A stretch of DNA of 64,000 bases, from positions 372,001 to 436,000 of the forward strand of contig CAREDV010000001.1 of NCBI GenBank assembly GCA_948964545.1. Reading direction: 5' to 3'. The position numbers were made by a program, and so were the translations under genes. The stretch is from an uncultured bacterium (lineage in GTDB: Bacteria; Cyanobacteriota; Vampirovibrionia; Gastranaerophilales; Gastranaerophilaceae). Numbering within the stretch: position 1 is the stretch's first letter; each line of letters opens with the position of its first letter. This document shows, in pieces, positions 50,963 through 59,412 of this stretch. Under the pieces are notes generated by a model. The model was given only the letters and a program-made list of their open reading frames with translations, had not been told where the DNA came from and ran no database searches.

Positions 50963-51885
50963 TAGATAAAAATTCAAAAATTGCAGTTTTAGCAGGCGGA
51001 ATGTCATCAGAAGCAGAAGTTTCTATGCGTTCTGGCAAAGGTTGTTATGAAGCTCTAAAAAGGCTTGGATATAAGAATGCGGAATTGGTTGTAGTTGATG
51101 AAAATATTGCACAAAAATTAAAGGGATTTGACATAGCTTATAACGCGCTTCACGGTAGATACGGCGAAGACGGATGTATTCAGGGACTTTTGGAAATTTT
51201 AAAAATTCCATACACAGGATGCGGTGTTATGGCAAGTTCAGTATGTATGAATAAAGAATATACAAAAAGAATATTATCAACCTGCAAAGATATTCCGCTT
51301 ATAAAATCTGTATTTGTTAGAAAAGGCGATGATGTTAAAGAAATGACAAAATCTTTGAAATATCCTTTGATTACAAAGCCTGTTTCTGAGGGTTCAAGTT
51401 TTGGCATGACAAAAGTTAATACACCTGATGAGCTTGAAAAAGCTTACCAAGACGCGATTAAATATAATGATGATGTTTTGATTGAAGAATATTTGGTGGG
51501 AATTGCTGCGACCGTTGGGATTATCGGTGACGGCAAGGAAAGACAGGTAACAGAAATTCTTGAAATGCGCCCGAAACACGAATGGTACGATTATGAGTGC
51601 AAATATACCAAGGGTATGACAGAATTTGTGCTGCCTGCAGAAATTTCTGATGAAATGACAAAAAGAGTTAAAGAAATTGCGCTCAAAGCCTTTGAAATTG
51701 CTGGGTGTTCTGGTGTTTCCAGAGTGGATTTTCATATTGTAGGAGATATTCCTTATGTATTGGAAATTAATACAAGTCCTGGAATGACCGAAACAAGCGA
51801 TTTGCCAGCACAGGCTGCTGCTATGGGTATAGATTATGATAATCTGGTACAACTGATTTTAAACAGTGCAGGATTGAATAAATAA
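50959..51885 (+). CDS. ddl: D-alanine-D-alanine ligase
   Basis: 308 residues. ATP-grasp enzyme that joins two D-alanines. It has AVLAGGMSSEAEVSMRSG, NALHGRYGEDGCIQGLLE, 'YTGCGVMASSVCMNK', 'ITKPVSEGSSFGMTKV' and C-terminal metal-binding 'VLEINTSPGMTETSDLP'. 'EWYDYECKY' is the omega loop Tyr region; Tyr suggests D-Ala rather than D-lactate as second substrate. AGGGG-like site before ATG. Confidence 0.95.
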   Translation: MIDKNSKIAVLAGGMSSEAEVSMRSGKGCYEALKRLGYKNAELVVVDENIAQKLKGFDIAYNALHGRYGEDGCIQGLLEILKIPYTGCGVMASSVCMNKEYTKRILSTCKDIPLIKSVFVRKGDDVKEMTKSLKYPLITKPVSEGSSFGMTKVNTPDELEKAYQDAIKYNDDVLIEEYLVGIAATVGIIGDGKERQVTEILEMRPKHEWYDYECKYTKGMTEFVLPAEISDEMTKRVKEIALKAFEIAGCSGVSRVDFHIVGDIPYVLEINTSPGMTETSDLPAQAAAMGIDYDNLVQLILNSAGLNK

Positions 51886-52751
51886 TGGATGAAAATGAAC
51901 AACAGATAAATATTGAGGAAAAACAAGACGGCAAGCAATTTGTTCAAAAGAAACGCCGTGAAAGAGTTGTGCGTAAAGGCAGAATGAAACAGGAGCGTTT
52001 CCGTACATTTATGCGATTTTTTATTTCTGTCGCTTTAATTGCTGGTATGGCTTATATTCTTAAAGCTGACGGCTGGTATATGGACAGCAACGCGTTTAAT
52101 AAAGCTGACGGGAATTCAGTACAGATTATTAACAATAAAATTGTACCGTCTGTTAAGATTATGACAATGCTTAAAAGTAGTAATGTTCCTCATCTTCCTC
52201 TATATATGGCGCGCACAAATTCTATTAAAAAAGAATTGATGCAGCTTAAACCGATTGAAAATGTTTATATAAGGCGTTATGCTTTCCCAGCAAGAATTCA
52301 GATTATTATTAGAGAGAGAACACCAGTTATTACAATCTCACCTGATGTTAAAACAGCTCCCGTGGCGTTTTTTACATCAGACGGAACTCTTATTGGCAGA
52401 GAGTTTTTACCTCTAGACAAATCGTATAACACAATTCTTGTACTGACATACGGTAATAAAGGCGATGATTATAGAAAGTGGGATTTAGACAGGGTAAAGG
52501 AAATTCAAAAAATAGTTAAATATGTAGAATCTTATTCTAAAGAACAAGTTGAGTTTGTTGATTTTAGAAATCCAAATGATATTTTTGTGAAAATTAAAAC
52601 CGTTAATATAAGAGTCGGAAAGCTTGATGAAAATGTTTACAAAAGGATTGAAAGAATACCTTCTATTCTGCCGCAGGTTAAAGATGTTGAAACTAAGGTT
52701 AAATATCTTGATTTGAGCTGGGATAAGGTTAATTATTTGAAATTAAAGTGA
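51885..52751 (+). CDS. ftsQ: FtsQ/DivIB-like division protein
   Basis: 288 residues. A basic cytoplasmic head (QKKRRERVVRKGRMKQERFR), one membrane span (FISVALIAGMAYILKA) and a POTRA-like outer part (SVKIMTMLKSSNVPHLPLYM, IENVYIRRYAFPARIQIIIR) then a FtsQ-type beta domain. Placement after ddl is the standard place of ftsQ. Start overlaps the ddl stop by one base. ftsA and ftsZ do not follow; nadE does. Confidence 0.85.
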   Translation: MDENEQQINIEEKQDGKQFVQKKRRERVVRKGRMKQERFRTFMRFFISVALIAGMAYILKADGWYMDSNAFNKADGNSVQIINNKIVPSVKIMTMLKSSNVPHLPLYMARTNSIKKELMQLKPIENVYIRRYAFPARIQIIIRERTPVITISPDVKTAPVAFFTSDGTLIGREFLPLDKSYNTILVLTYGNKGDDYRKWDLDRVKEIQKIVKYVESYSKEQVEFVDFRNPNDIFVKIKTVNIRVGKLDENVYKRIERIPSILPQVKDVETKVKYLDLSWDKVNYLKLK

Positions 52752-52758
52752 GGATATT

Positions 52759-54144
52759 ATGAAGATTTCATTAGCGCAAGTAAGATTAAAAACAGGTGAT
52801 TTTGATTTTAATTTTGAAAATATTATAAAAAATGTTAAAGGTGATTTGGTAATTTTTCCGCAGGCTGATATTGAAAGTCTTGGCGGAAAAGATTTAGTAT
52901 TAGATGAAAAATGCAGAATCTGCCAGAGTGAATTTTACCAAAAAATTGCGGATAAAAACTTTCCGCAAAATATTTTGATAGGTGATGTCCTAATTAGAAA
53001 CGGGCAGGTAGAATATTCTGATGAATATGAAATTTGCGGAAAGAAAGTTTTTGTATCTGATACTTTTATTGAAGATATTGAATGTGATTTGTATGTGTTG
53101 GCTAAAAATCGATATTTTGCTATGAATACATATAAAGAATTTGTTGACAGCATTGAAACAAAAACAAATTTTGTTTATGTAAATGCGCTTGGACTTGCTG
53201 ACTGTAATGTATATGCAGGTGGAAGTTTTGCAAAAAATGCAGATAACAAACTTGTTCTTCAAATGCCTGTTTGCGAGGAAGATATTGATACGGTAGATTT
53301 TTCAAGAGTTATAGAATTTTGTGATGAGCCTATGGAAAAGCAGGTTCTTGCAGTTACAACTTTTGCTTTAAAAGAGTATTGTGAAAACACAGGGTTTAAA
53401 AAGGTAATTCTGGGGTTGTCAGGTGGGATTGACAGTGCGTTGACGGCTGCGTTGGCGGTTCAGGCGCTGGGTGCAGAAAATGTATTCGGAATTTTAATGC
53501 CGAGTATGTTTTCATCAGAAGGTAGTATTAAGGATAGTTTGAAGTTGGCAGAAAATTTAGGAATGCAAACTGTGACAGAGCCGATTACGTCGCTTTTTGA
53601 AAATTTTATGTGCGAGCGTGAAAGAAAACACGACCTTGCAGAGGAAAATTTACAGGCGCGTTTGAGAGGACTGATTTTGATGTTTTATTCAAACAGAGAA
53701 AATATGCTTCTTTTATCAACAGGTAACAAATCTGAAAGCGCAATGGGATTTGGCACGTTATACGGTGATTTAGCGGGTGGTTATAATTTGATTTGCGATT
53801 TAACCAAAACAAATGTTTATAAACTTTCAAATTACATTAACCGCGACTGCAAAATTATTCCGCAGGAGATTATTGACAAAGCACCATCGGCAGAGCTTCA
53901 TCCTAATCAAAAGGATAGTGACAGGCTTCCTGAATACGATATGCTGGATGAAATTATTGAAATGTATCTTGAACAAAATATGACAGCAGATGAAATTCCA
54001 TATGACAGAACGGTTGTTGATGAAGTAATCAGAAAAATTCACAGATTTCAGTTTAAGCGTCATCAAGTTTGTCTTGGCGTAAGACTTACTGAACGTGCGT
54101 TTTGCGGCGGTGTAAATCTACCTGTTGTGCAGAGATTATACTAA
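52759..54144 (+). CDS. nadE: NAD synthetase with a degenerate glutaminase-like domain
   Basis: 461 residues, short for a glutamine-dependent NadE (about 540 or more). The C-terminal synthetase is intact: LGLSGGIDSALTAALAVQ near 220, STGNKSESAMGFGTLYGD and the 'FKRHQVCLGVRLTERAF' tail. The N-terminal nitrilase-like part has lost key residues: the usual FPE is FPQ (Q35), and the catalytic Cys of the 'CED' motif is Ser100 (VSD). So it probably cannot draw ammonia from glutamine and may use free ammonia. A GAGG site precedes ATG. With nadB and nadC it completes NAD synthesis in this window except nadA and nadD. Confidence 0.93.
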   Translation: MKISLAQVRLKTGDFDFNFENIIKNVKGDLVIFPQADIESLGGKDLVLDEKCRICQSEFYQKIADKNFPQNILIGDVLIRNGQVEYSDEYEICGKKVFVSDTFIEDIECDLYVLAKNRYFAMNTYKEFVDSIETKTNFVYVNALGLADCNVYAGGSFAKNADNKLVLQMPVCEEDIDTVDFSRVIEFCDEPMEKQVLAVTTFALKEYCENTGFKKVILGLSGGIDSALTAALAVQALGAENVFGILMPSMFSSEGSIKDSLKLAENLGMQTVTEPITSLFENFMCERERKHDLAEENLQARLRGLILMFYSNRENMLLLSTGNKSESAMGFGTLYGDLAGGYNLICDLTKTNVYKLSNYINRDCKIIPQEIIDKAPSAELHPNQKDSDRLPEYDMLDEIIEMYLEQNMTADEIPYDRTVVDEVIRKIHRFQFKRHQVCLGVRLTERAFCGGVNLPVVQRLY

Positions 54145-54411
54145 TTATTTACCACATTTTGGCTGCGTTTTTTCAACATCGCAATGTAAATAGTCCATGT
54201 TTTCATAAGTTAAAACCCACCAAGCACAGCCTGTTGCCTGCTTTGAACTTTTAAGTTTACATTCTTCTCTTTCATAGGAGTGTTTCCAGGCACTAAGGGA
54301 TTTTAATTTACCATCATAGTCATCTAAATCAGTATTATTGAATCCATTTATTTGAAAGAAAAAAGTTGCGGATGCTTTAAATATAATTTTTTCAGATTTA
54401 ATAAAATTTTC
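54145..54411 (-). pseudogene. Prepilin-type gene remnant (C-terminal part)
   Basis: An 88-codon frame on the minus strand has no ATG, GTG or TTG near its beginning and is closed upstream by TAA (54414-54412). Its translation ends QATGCAWWVLTYENMDYLHC, then DVEKTQPKCGK, resembling the C-terminal part of gut melainabacterial prepilin-like proteins as I recall them. It therefore looks like the remains of a gene whose N-terminal methylation signal is lost. A frame of other meaning cannot be ruled out. Confidence 0.5.
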
Positions 54412-54423
54412 TTAAAAATAATA

Positions 54424-54452
54424 TTGCAAATTTTATAAAAAATTGTTATAAT
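54424..54452 (+). promoter_or_regulatory. Promoter of the metallo-beta-lactamase-fold gene
   Basis: TTGCAA (54424-54429), 17 bases, TATAAT (54447-54452), ATG at 54476 with GAGG between. Confidence 0.75.
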
Positions 54453-54475
54453 AAAGTATAAAGTTGAGGATTTTA

Positions 54476-55267
54476 ATGGAATTAACTGTTTTAGTTGACA
54501 ACAATTGTAAGATTGACTGTAATTTATTAGCAGAGCCTGCACTATCGTTTTTGCTTCAGAATGAATACCATAAAGTATTATTTGACTGCGGATATAGTGA
54601 TGTGTTTATTAAAAATGCATATAAATTAGGATTAGATTTAAGCGATGTGACGGATATTGTTATATCTCATGGACACAACGACCATACTGGCGGTCTGTTA
54701 CGTTTAGATGCTTTGTATCGAAAAATGTTAAAGGCAGGCATCAGCTTAAATATGAAAACGATTTTTGCAGTTCCAGATGCTTTTGATGTTAAGTTAGATA
54801 GAAATTCTAATAATATAGGTTTCCCTGGACGCGTTGAAGATTTATGTGACATTTTTGAAATTGATTATTCAAGTGAATGTATTTGGCTTACTCCAAGGCT
54901 GCTTTTTCTAGGCGTAATCCCAAAAGTTTATGAGACGGTTTATAAGTATGATGATGATACTGCGCTTGTATACAAATCAGATGATGGATTGGTTATAATC
55001 AGCGGCTGCAGTCATGTCGGTACAAAAAATTTAATTGATTATGCCAGAAAAGTTACTGGTGAAGATCGTGTAGACACATTTATAGGCGGTGTTCATCTCG
55101 TAGATAAAAGTGAATACAGAGTTAGAGAAATAGGCCTTTACCTGAAAGATTTGAATGTTAAAAACTTCTATCCTTGTCATTGTTGTGATTTAAATTCTAA
55201 ACTTATTTTATCTGAATATGTAAAAGTAAAAGAAGTTTATTCTGGTCTTAAATTAACATTTAAGTAA
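54476..55267 (+). CDS. Metallo-beta-lactamase-fold hydrolase (COG1237-like)
   Basis: 263 residues from the ATG at 54476 preceded by TTGAGG; an in-frame upstream codon would fall in the promoter spacer. Metal site SHGHNDHTGG (HxHxDH), later 'GCSHVG' and 'GGVHL', and final 'YPCHCC'. This matches the family that includes a pterin/aminobenzoate-related phosphate synthase (COG1237). The exact substrate is unknown. Single gene between promoter and the rpmI promoter. Confidence 0.85.
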   Translation: MELTVLVDNNCKIDCNLLAEPALSFLLQNEYHKVLFDCGYSDVFIKNAYKLGLDLSDVTDIVISHGHNDHTGGLLRLDALYRKMLKAGISLNMKTIFAVPDAFDVKLDRNSNNIGFPGRVEDLCDIFEIDYSSECIWLTPRLLFLGVIPKVYETVYKYDDDTALVYKSDDGLVIISGCSHVGTKNLIDYARKVTGEDRVDTFIGGVHLVDKSEYRVREIGLYLKDLNVKNFYPCHCCDLNSKLILSEYVKVKEVYSGLKLTFK

Positions 55268-55285
55268 AAAAGGTTTACAAAATGC

Positions 55286-55397
55286 TTGCAAATAGAAATT
55301 TTGCATAATATAATTATTATGCAGAAGTTTTATGGCTTTGGTATGCCAAAAACTTTCTTAACGACACTAAACGTGCTTAGCACAGAAAGAGGACGAA
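55286..55397 (+). promoter_or_regulatory. rpmI-rplT promoter and leader
   Basis: TTGCAA (55286-55291), 17 bases, TATAAT (55309-55314). The leader of about 75 bases has small hairpins (TGGCtttggtaTGCCA and GTGC-tta-GCAC) before GAGGACGAA. L20 is known to repress its own operon through the leader in other bacteria; whether that holds here is open. Confidence 0.65.
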
Positions 55398-55607
55398 ATG
55401 CCAAAAATGAAAACACACAAGTCTGCTGCAAAACGTTACAAAGTTACTGCAACAGGCAAAATTGTTAGAAGACAAGCAGGTATAGGCCACTTACTTCAAC
55501 ACAAATCTGCTTCAAGAAAACGCAGAATTTTCAAAACAGTATCAATTTCTGATTCACATTTTAAATTGATATCTAAAGAGTTACCTTACAGAAAGTATGC
55601 GAGATAG
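55398..55607 (+). CDS. rpmI: Large ribosomal subunit protein bL35
   Basis: 69 residues with the bL35 pattern MPKMKTHKSAAKRYKVT, 'GKIVRRQAGIGHLLQHKS' and a basic C-terminus. Ribosomal protein of the 50S subunit. AGAGGACG precedes ATG. infC, which usually heads this operon, is absent; a promoter directly upstream replaces it. Confidence 0.97.
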   Translation: MPKMKTHKSAAKRYKVTATGKIVRRQAGIGHLLQHKSASRKRRIFKTVSISDSHFKLISKELPYRKYAR

Positions 55608-55617
55608 GAGGCAGTAA

Positions 55618-55971
55618 ATGAGAGTAAAACGTGGTAATGTATTACGCAAAAGACATAAAAAAATCTTAAAATTAGCTAAAGGCTTTATCGGCGCTAGAAG
55701 CAGAATTTTTAAAGTTGCTAATTGTGCAGTTATGAAAGCTTTGAAATATGCTTACAGAGACAGACGTACTAACAAACGTAATATGCGTCGTTTGTGGATT
55801 GTTAGAATTAATGCAGCAGTTAGAGAACGTGGAATGAGCTATTCTAAATTCGTAAATGCTTGTAAAAAAGCTAACATTACTGTAAATAGAAAAATGCTTG
55901 CTGATTTAGCTGTTAGAGATGCTGAAGCATTTTCAGTAGTTTTTGAAGCAGCTCAAAAAGCTTCAAAATAG
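55618..55971 (+). CDS. rplT: Large ribosomal subunit protein bL20
   Basis: 117 residues. Highly basic bL20 with [20 protein letters not shown], '[20 protein letters not shown]' and '[16 protein letters not shown]'. Binds 23S rRNA early in assembly and may repress its own operon. AGGAGGCAG before ATG; ends in a terminator. Confidence 0.97.
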   Translation: MRVKRGNVLRKRHKKILKLAKGFIGARSRIFKVANCAVMKALKYAYRDRRTNKRNMRRLWIVRINAAVRERGMSYSKFVNACKKANITVNRKMLADLAVRDAEAFSVVFEAAQKASK

Positions 55972-56006
55972 TGCGAACGAGCAAAATGCTAAAAATATGA
56001 CTATTT

Positions 56007-56041
56007 AAGAGAACTTCACTATATTAGTGAAGTTCTTTTTT
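56007..56041 (+). terminator. Terminator of rpmI-rplT
   Basis: GAACTTCACT-atatt-AGTGAAGTTC followed by six T. Confidence 0.93.
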
Positions 56042-56123
56042 ACATTTCTTTACAAAAAGACAATTTTTTCAAAGCAAAATACTTTATATAAATGTAAGGT
56101 TAGGTAAATTTGGAGAAATCGTT

Positions 56124-56621
56124 ATGATAGGCAGTAACTTTGATACACCTGTTATGTATCAAGATTTAGCAAACTATACAATGAATCCGATGATGGGTAT
56201 GGGTGGTATGGTTGGCGGAATTGGTGCTGCTTCTTATCTTGGCGGTATTCAAATGCGTCCTCAGCCTGATTCTGATAAAGTTCAGCTTATGAATAAGAAA
56301 AATCAAGAGGGTAACAGCACATTCAAAAAAGCTATGCTTGGTATAGGTGCTTGTCTTTTATTGGGCTTTATTCCTGTTGTAAAAAAAGGAATTAAAAATT
56401 CTGGTGGAGTATGGAAATATGTAAAAAGTTTGTTTACAAAAACTCCACCTGCTCCTAAAAAACCGTCATTGTTGAAAAGATTTAAAAATAAATTTAAGAA
56501 AAAAACATTTAAAGGTTCTTCAAAACCGTCAAAATGGTCAAGATGTAAAACTTGGTGCGGTAACAAATTCAATGCTTTTAAGGGTTTGTTTAAGAAAAAA
56601 GCACCTGTTCAAACTCCGTAG
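56124..56621 (+). CDS. Unknown protein with a glycine/methionine-rich start and basic tail
   Basis: 165 residues. N-terminal GMGGMVGGIGAASYLGG, a membrane-like helix (AMLGIGACLLLGFIPVVKKG) and a very basic C-terminal third (KRFKNKFKKKTFKGSSKPSK, WSRCKTWCGNKFNAFKGLFK). It has a TFKG piece akin to the F-x-G motif, but near the C-terminus. No domain is recognised. GGAG stands before ATG. Charge suggests binding to nucleic acid or membrane, unproven. Confidence 0.68.
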   Translation: MIGSNFDTPVMYQDLANYTMNPMMGMGGMVGGIGAASYLGGIQMRPQPDSDKVQLMNKKNQEGNSTFKKAMLGIGACLLLGFIPVVKKGIKNSGGVWKYVKSLFTKTPPAPKKPSLLKRFKNKFKKKTFKGSSKPSKWSRCKTWCGNKFNAFKGLFKKKAPVQTP

Positions 56622-56722
56622 TAGTGTGTGTATAATAAACCTAAACCATAATAACCAATCTTAGTGCAAGTATTTTACATCTTGCACTTTTTTATGTATA
56701 ATCAGAAAAAAAGGAGGGTTAT

Positions 56723-57223
56723 ATGGCAAAAGATTGCAGCTTTGATGTAGTATCGGAATTTGACAGACAGGAGCTTGTAAACGCGATTGATCAAGTTAAA
56801 CGAGATGTAGCATCAAGATTTGATTTAAAAGATTCTGGCTCATCTGTTGAGTTGGAAGCTGATAAGATGATTACTGTTACAACTAGTGACGAGATGAAAT
56901 TGAGAAATATTTATGACATTATGCAGTCTAAACTGGTTAAACGGAATTTGAGCATAAGAATTTTAGATGCACAACCTGTTGAGAATGCTCTTGGCGGTAA
57001 GGTTCGTCAGGTATATAAGCTAAGAAAAGGTTTAAATCAAGAACTTGCTAAAAAGATTGTTGCTGATATTAAAGAAAGCAAAAAGAAAGTACAAGCATCA
57101 ATTCAGGGTGATCAGGTAAGAGTTTCAGGCAAAGATAAAGATGATTTGCAGGCAATTATTCAGCTCTTGCGTTCTAATGAAGAAAAATATGATTATCCTT
57201 TGCAGTTCACAAATTACAGATAA
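56723..57223 (+). CDS. yajQ: YajQ family cyclic di-GMP-binding-like protein
   Basis: 166 residues matching YajQ: CSFDVVSEFDRQELVNAIDQ, 'RFDLKDSGSSVEL', 'DEMKLRNIYDIMQSKLVKR' and C-terminal LQFTNYR. Some members bind cyclic di-GMP and others were described as nucleotide or RNA binders. AAGGAGG before ATG. Monocistronic between rplT and a two-way terminator. Confidence 0.95.
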   Translation: MAKDCSFDVVSEFDRQELVNAIDQVKRDVASRFDLKDSGSSVELEADKMITVTTSDEMKLRNIYDIMQSKLVKRNLSIRILDAQPVENALGGKVRQVYKLRKGLNQELAKKIVADIKESKKKVQASIQGDQVRVSGKDKDDLQAIIQLLRSNEEKYDYPLQFTNYR

Positions 57224-57224
57224 A

Positions 57225-57252
57225 AAATAAGCTCCTTTTGGGAGCTTATTTT
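57225..57252. terminator. Bidirectional terminator
   Basis: AAAATAAGCTCC-tttt-GGGAGCTTATTTT between yajQ and panD. Confidence 0.9.
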
Positions 57253-57596
57253 GTAATTTTATTATTTTCATCAACTATTATGATAGTCGGCTTGTAATTA
57301 TCCATTTCCTCAGGATTATAAAGTCCATATGCAATGATTATAACTTTGTCTCCTGGCTGGACTTTTCTTGCAGCTGCTCCGTTGAGGCAGATTTTTCCCG
57401 AATCAGCTTCGCCTTTGATTACGTATGTATGAAATCTTTCGCCATTATCAATGTCTAAGATATCAACTTTTTGCCATTCTTTTATTTTTGATGCTTTCAT
57501 CAATGTCTCATCAATTGTTATTGAGCCCACATAATTTAAGTTTGCATCTGTAACCGTTGCTCTATGTATTTTTGAACTTATAAATTCTTGTAACAT
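57246..57596 (-). CDS. panD: Aspartate 1-decarboxylase
   Basis: 116 residues. It makes beta-alanine for pantothenate. It is made as a proenzyme that cleaves itself at Gly24-Ser25 ([11 protein letters not shown]), giving the pyruvoyl cofactor. '[12 protein letters not shown]', '[20 protein letters not shown]' are present. AAAGGA before ATG. panB and panC are not in the window; coaX is. Confidence 0.96.
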   Translation of the reverse strand: MLQEFISSKIHRATVTDANLNYVGSITIDETLMKASKIKEWQKVDILDIDNGERFHTYVIKGEADSGKICLNGAAARKVQPGDKVIIIAYGLYNPEEMDNYKPTIIIVDENNKITK

Positions 57597-57647
57597 TTTG
57601 TTGTCCTTTTTAATATACTATATTTTAACCCAAACATATTTAAAAAT

Positions 57648-57676
57648 CAAAAGGAGATGATTTACATCTCCTTTTG
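57648..57676 (-). terminator. Terminator of the GH13 operon
   Basis: CAAAAGGAGATG and CATCTCCTTTTG around ATTTA, followed on the minus strand by a T run. Confidence 0.85.
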
Positions 57677-57699
57677 ATTCTGTGTTTAATTTAATGTGC

Positions 57700-59412
57700 C
57701 TATAAGTTTTGTTTATAAATTTTTCTTGAATAGTTTTCGATTTTTGGTGTATCAATTTCAAAAACGTGAACTCTTGCAGAACCGAGGTTTACGGCAAGTT
57801 GATTGTCTCGAGCCTGTAGTGTACTTTGTTTACCATAAGATGGCAGGAGATTTTTAAGTTCCTGGCTTGCTTTCAATGTTGGAACATTGATTGTGCAGGA
57901 AACATTTCTGTTAACATTTTTGTTAGCAACAACAAGAAGTGTTTTTCCGTTCAAATGTCTTGCATAAGCGATTATTTGATCGTTTTTATCACCTTTTTTA
58001 TCAAGCGGGATAAATGTTCCTTTGTTTATAACATCTGCGTATTTGTCTTTAAGTTCAAATGCGCTTGTCATAAATTTCCCGATTTCTGGCTGGTCGCCAC
58101 CAGGTTTTCTTGACAGATTAAATATATCCAATCTGCCTCTGTGAACTGTCATTTCATGGTTATCAGTATTTGTTACTGGGTTTAGCTTATCTTCATAAGG
58201 ATAAAGGTATTTGTCGCCAGACTGGTAACCGTCAACAATATATGGACTTAACATAGGCAGTGTTGCCTGTAATCCCATTGTAAGGTTGCAGTAATCAGCT
58301 CCGCCATGATACATCGGTGAAATATCATCGTGTGTTGCAAATGAACCGATTAAAGCTTTGCCTTTTGGAAGTTTATACGACATATCCAATTGTTCTTTTA
58401 CATAATCGATAAAAGTCTTTGCATCAGGCCATTCGTGGAAAATATGGTATTGTCCGTAAATTGTGTCAAAGCCTGCACGTAATGAGTCTTGTGGTCTGTC
58501 ATAAGGCATGTTCGCCTGTGGTGAAGCATCTTCATAAGTATAAGTTTCACCCAGCCATCCAAATTCAGGGTCGCGCATTCTAGAATAAGGTATTATGATA
58601 TCCCAGAATTCAACTGGTTTTGCTCTGGCAACGTCTGCTCTGATGCCGTCAATTCCTAAATCTATACACATATCAACGTATTCTTTATGAAGTTCAAGAA
58701 GTTTTGGGTTTAAAGTTCTTTTACCCTCATCTTCCCAAGGCTGAAACATTCTGATATCATTCCATCCTTGCGGAGTTTTGGCAAGTCCGTCGCGTTCCAT
58801 TGCCATTAATTGGGGATGTTTGAGAAACATATCATAAGATGCACAGCTTGGCATATCTAGCATTACTTTAATTCCGCGTTTGTGGCATTCGTCAATAAAT
58901 GCTTTAAACTGCTCTTTATCACTTCTTGGATCTTTTGGGTCGATAAGTTTCGGGTCAATTCCAAGCATATCTTTCGGGGAATATAATGAACCTGCTGTTC
59001 CCATTGCTTTCATTTTTCCTGGTTCATGTATAGGTAATATATGTAATGTGTTAAAACCTTGAGCTTTAACCTCATCAAGTCTTTCTATTGCATTTAAAAA
59101 AGTTCCGTGCTGTTCGTTTCCGTCGATGTATTCATTTCCGTTCAAGTCTTTGGCATTAAAAGTTCTGGGGATAATTGCAAGGATTTTTGCCTGATTTGTT
59201 CTGAAAAGTGTTTTTAAATCATTACGATAGTCAACAGGTGTTGATGTTTCGGATTTTTTAACAGCAGGAGTATTAATCATTGCCATATTATTCAAATAAG
59301 CATTTAGCAGACCTGAATTTGTCTTTACAGGCTGAGTTTGTTGTGTCTGAACAGCTTGCTGTGTAAATGCTGGTTGAGTTTTTATTTGAAGTATATTTAT
59401 TGCACTAATCAT
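57700..59412 (-). CDS. Alpha-amylase family (GH13) protein without signal peptide
   Basis: 570 residues. The (beta/alpha)8 barrel of GH13 is visible from about residue 75, with FNTLHILPIHEPG (region I), GIRADVARAK with nucleophile D260 (region II), FGWLGETY with acid/base E289 (region III) and NTDNHEM (region IV). It should act on alpha-glucans. The first 70 residues are Q-, T- and P-rich with a PAFTQQ start and no signal peptide, so it may act inside the cell, for example on storage glucan, or be exported another way. It overlaps the upstream 842-residue protein by eight bases. Confidence 0.88.
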   Translation of the reverse strand: MISAINILQIKTQPAFTQQAVQTQQTQPVKTNSGLLNAYLNNMAMINTPAVKKSETSTPVDYRNDLKTLFRTNQAKILAIIPRTFNAKDLNGNEYIDGNEQHGTFLNAIERLDEVKAQGFNTLHILPIHEPGKMKAMGTAGSLYSPKDMLGIDPKLIDPKDPRSDKEQFKAFIDECHKRGIKVMLDMPSCASYDMFLKHPQLMAMERDGLAKTPQGWNDIRMFQPWEDEGKRTLNPKLLELHKEYVDMCIDLGIDGIRADVARAKPVEFWDIIIPYSRMRDPEFGWLGETYTYEDASPQANMPYDRPQDSLRAGFDTIYGQYHIFHEWPDAKTFIDYVKEQLDMSYKLPKGKALIGSFATHDDISPMYHGGADYCNLTMGLQATLPMLSPYIVDGYQSGDKYLYPYEDKLNPVTNTDNHEMTVHRGRLDIFNLSRKPGGDQPEIGKFMTSAFELKDKYADVINKGTFIPLDKKGDKNDQIIAYARHLNGKTLLVVANKNVNRNVSCTINVPTLKASQELKNLLPSYGKQSTLQARDNQLAVNLGSARVHVFEIDTPKIENYSRKIYKQNL

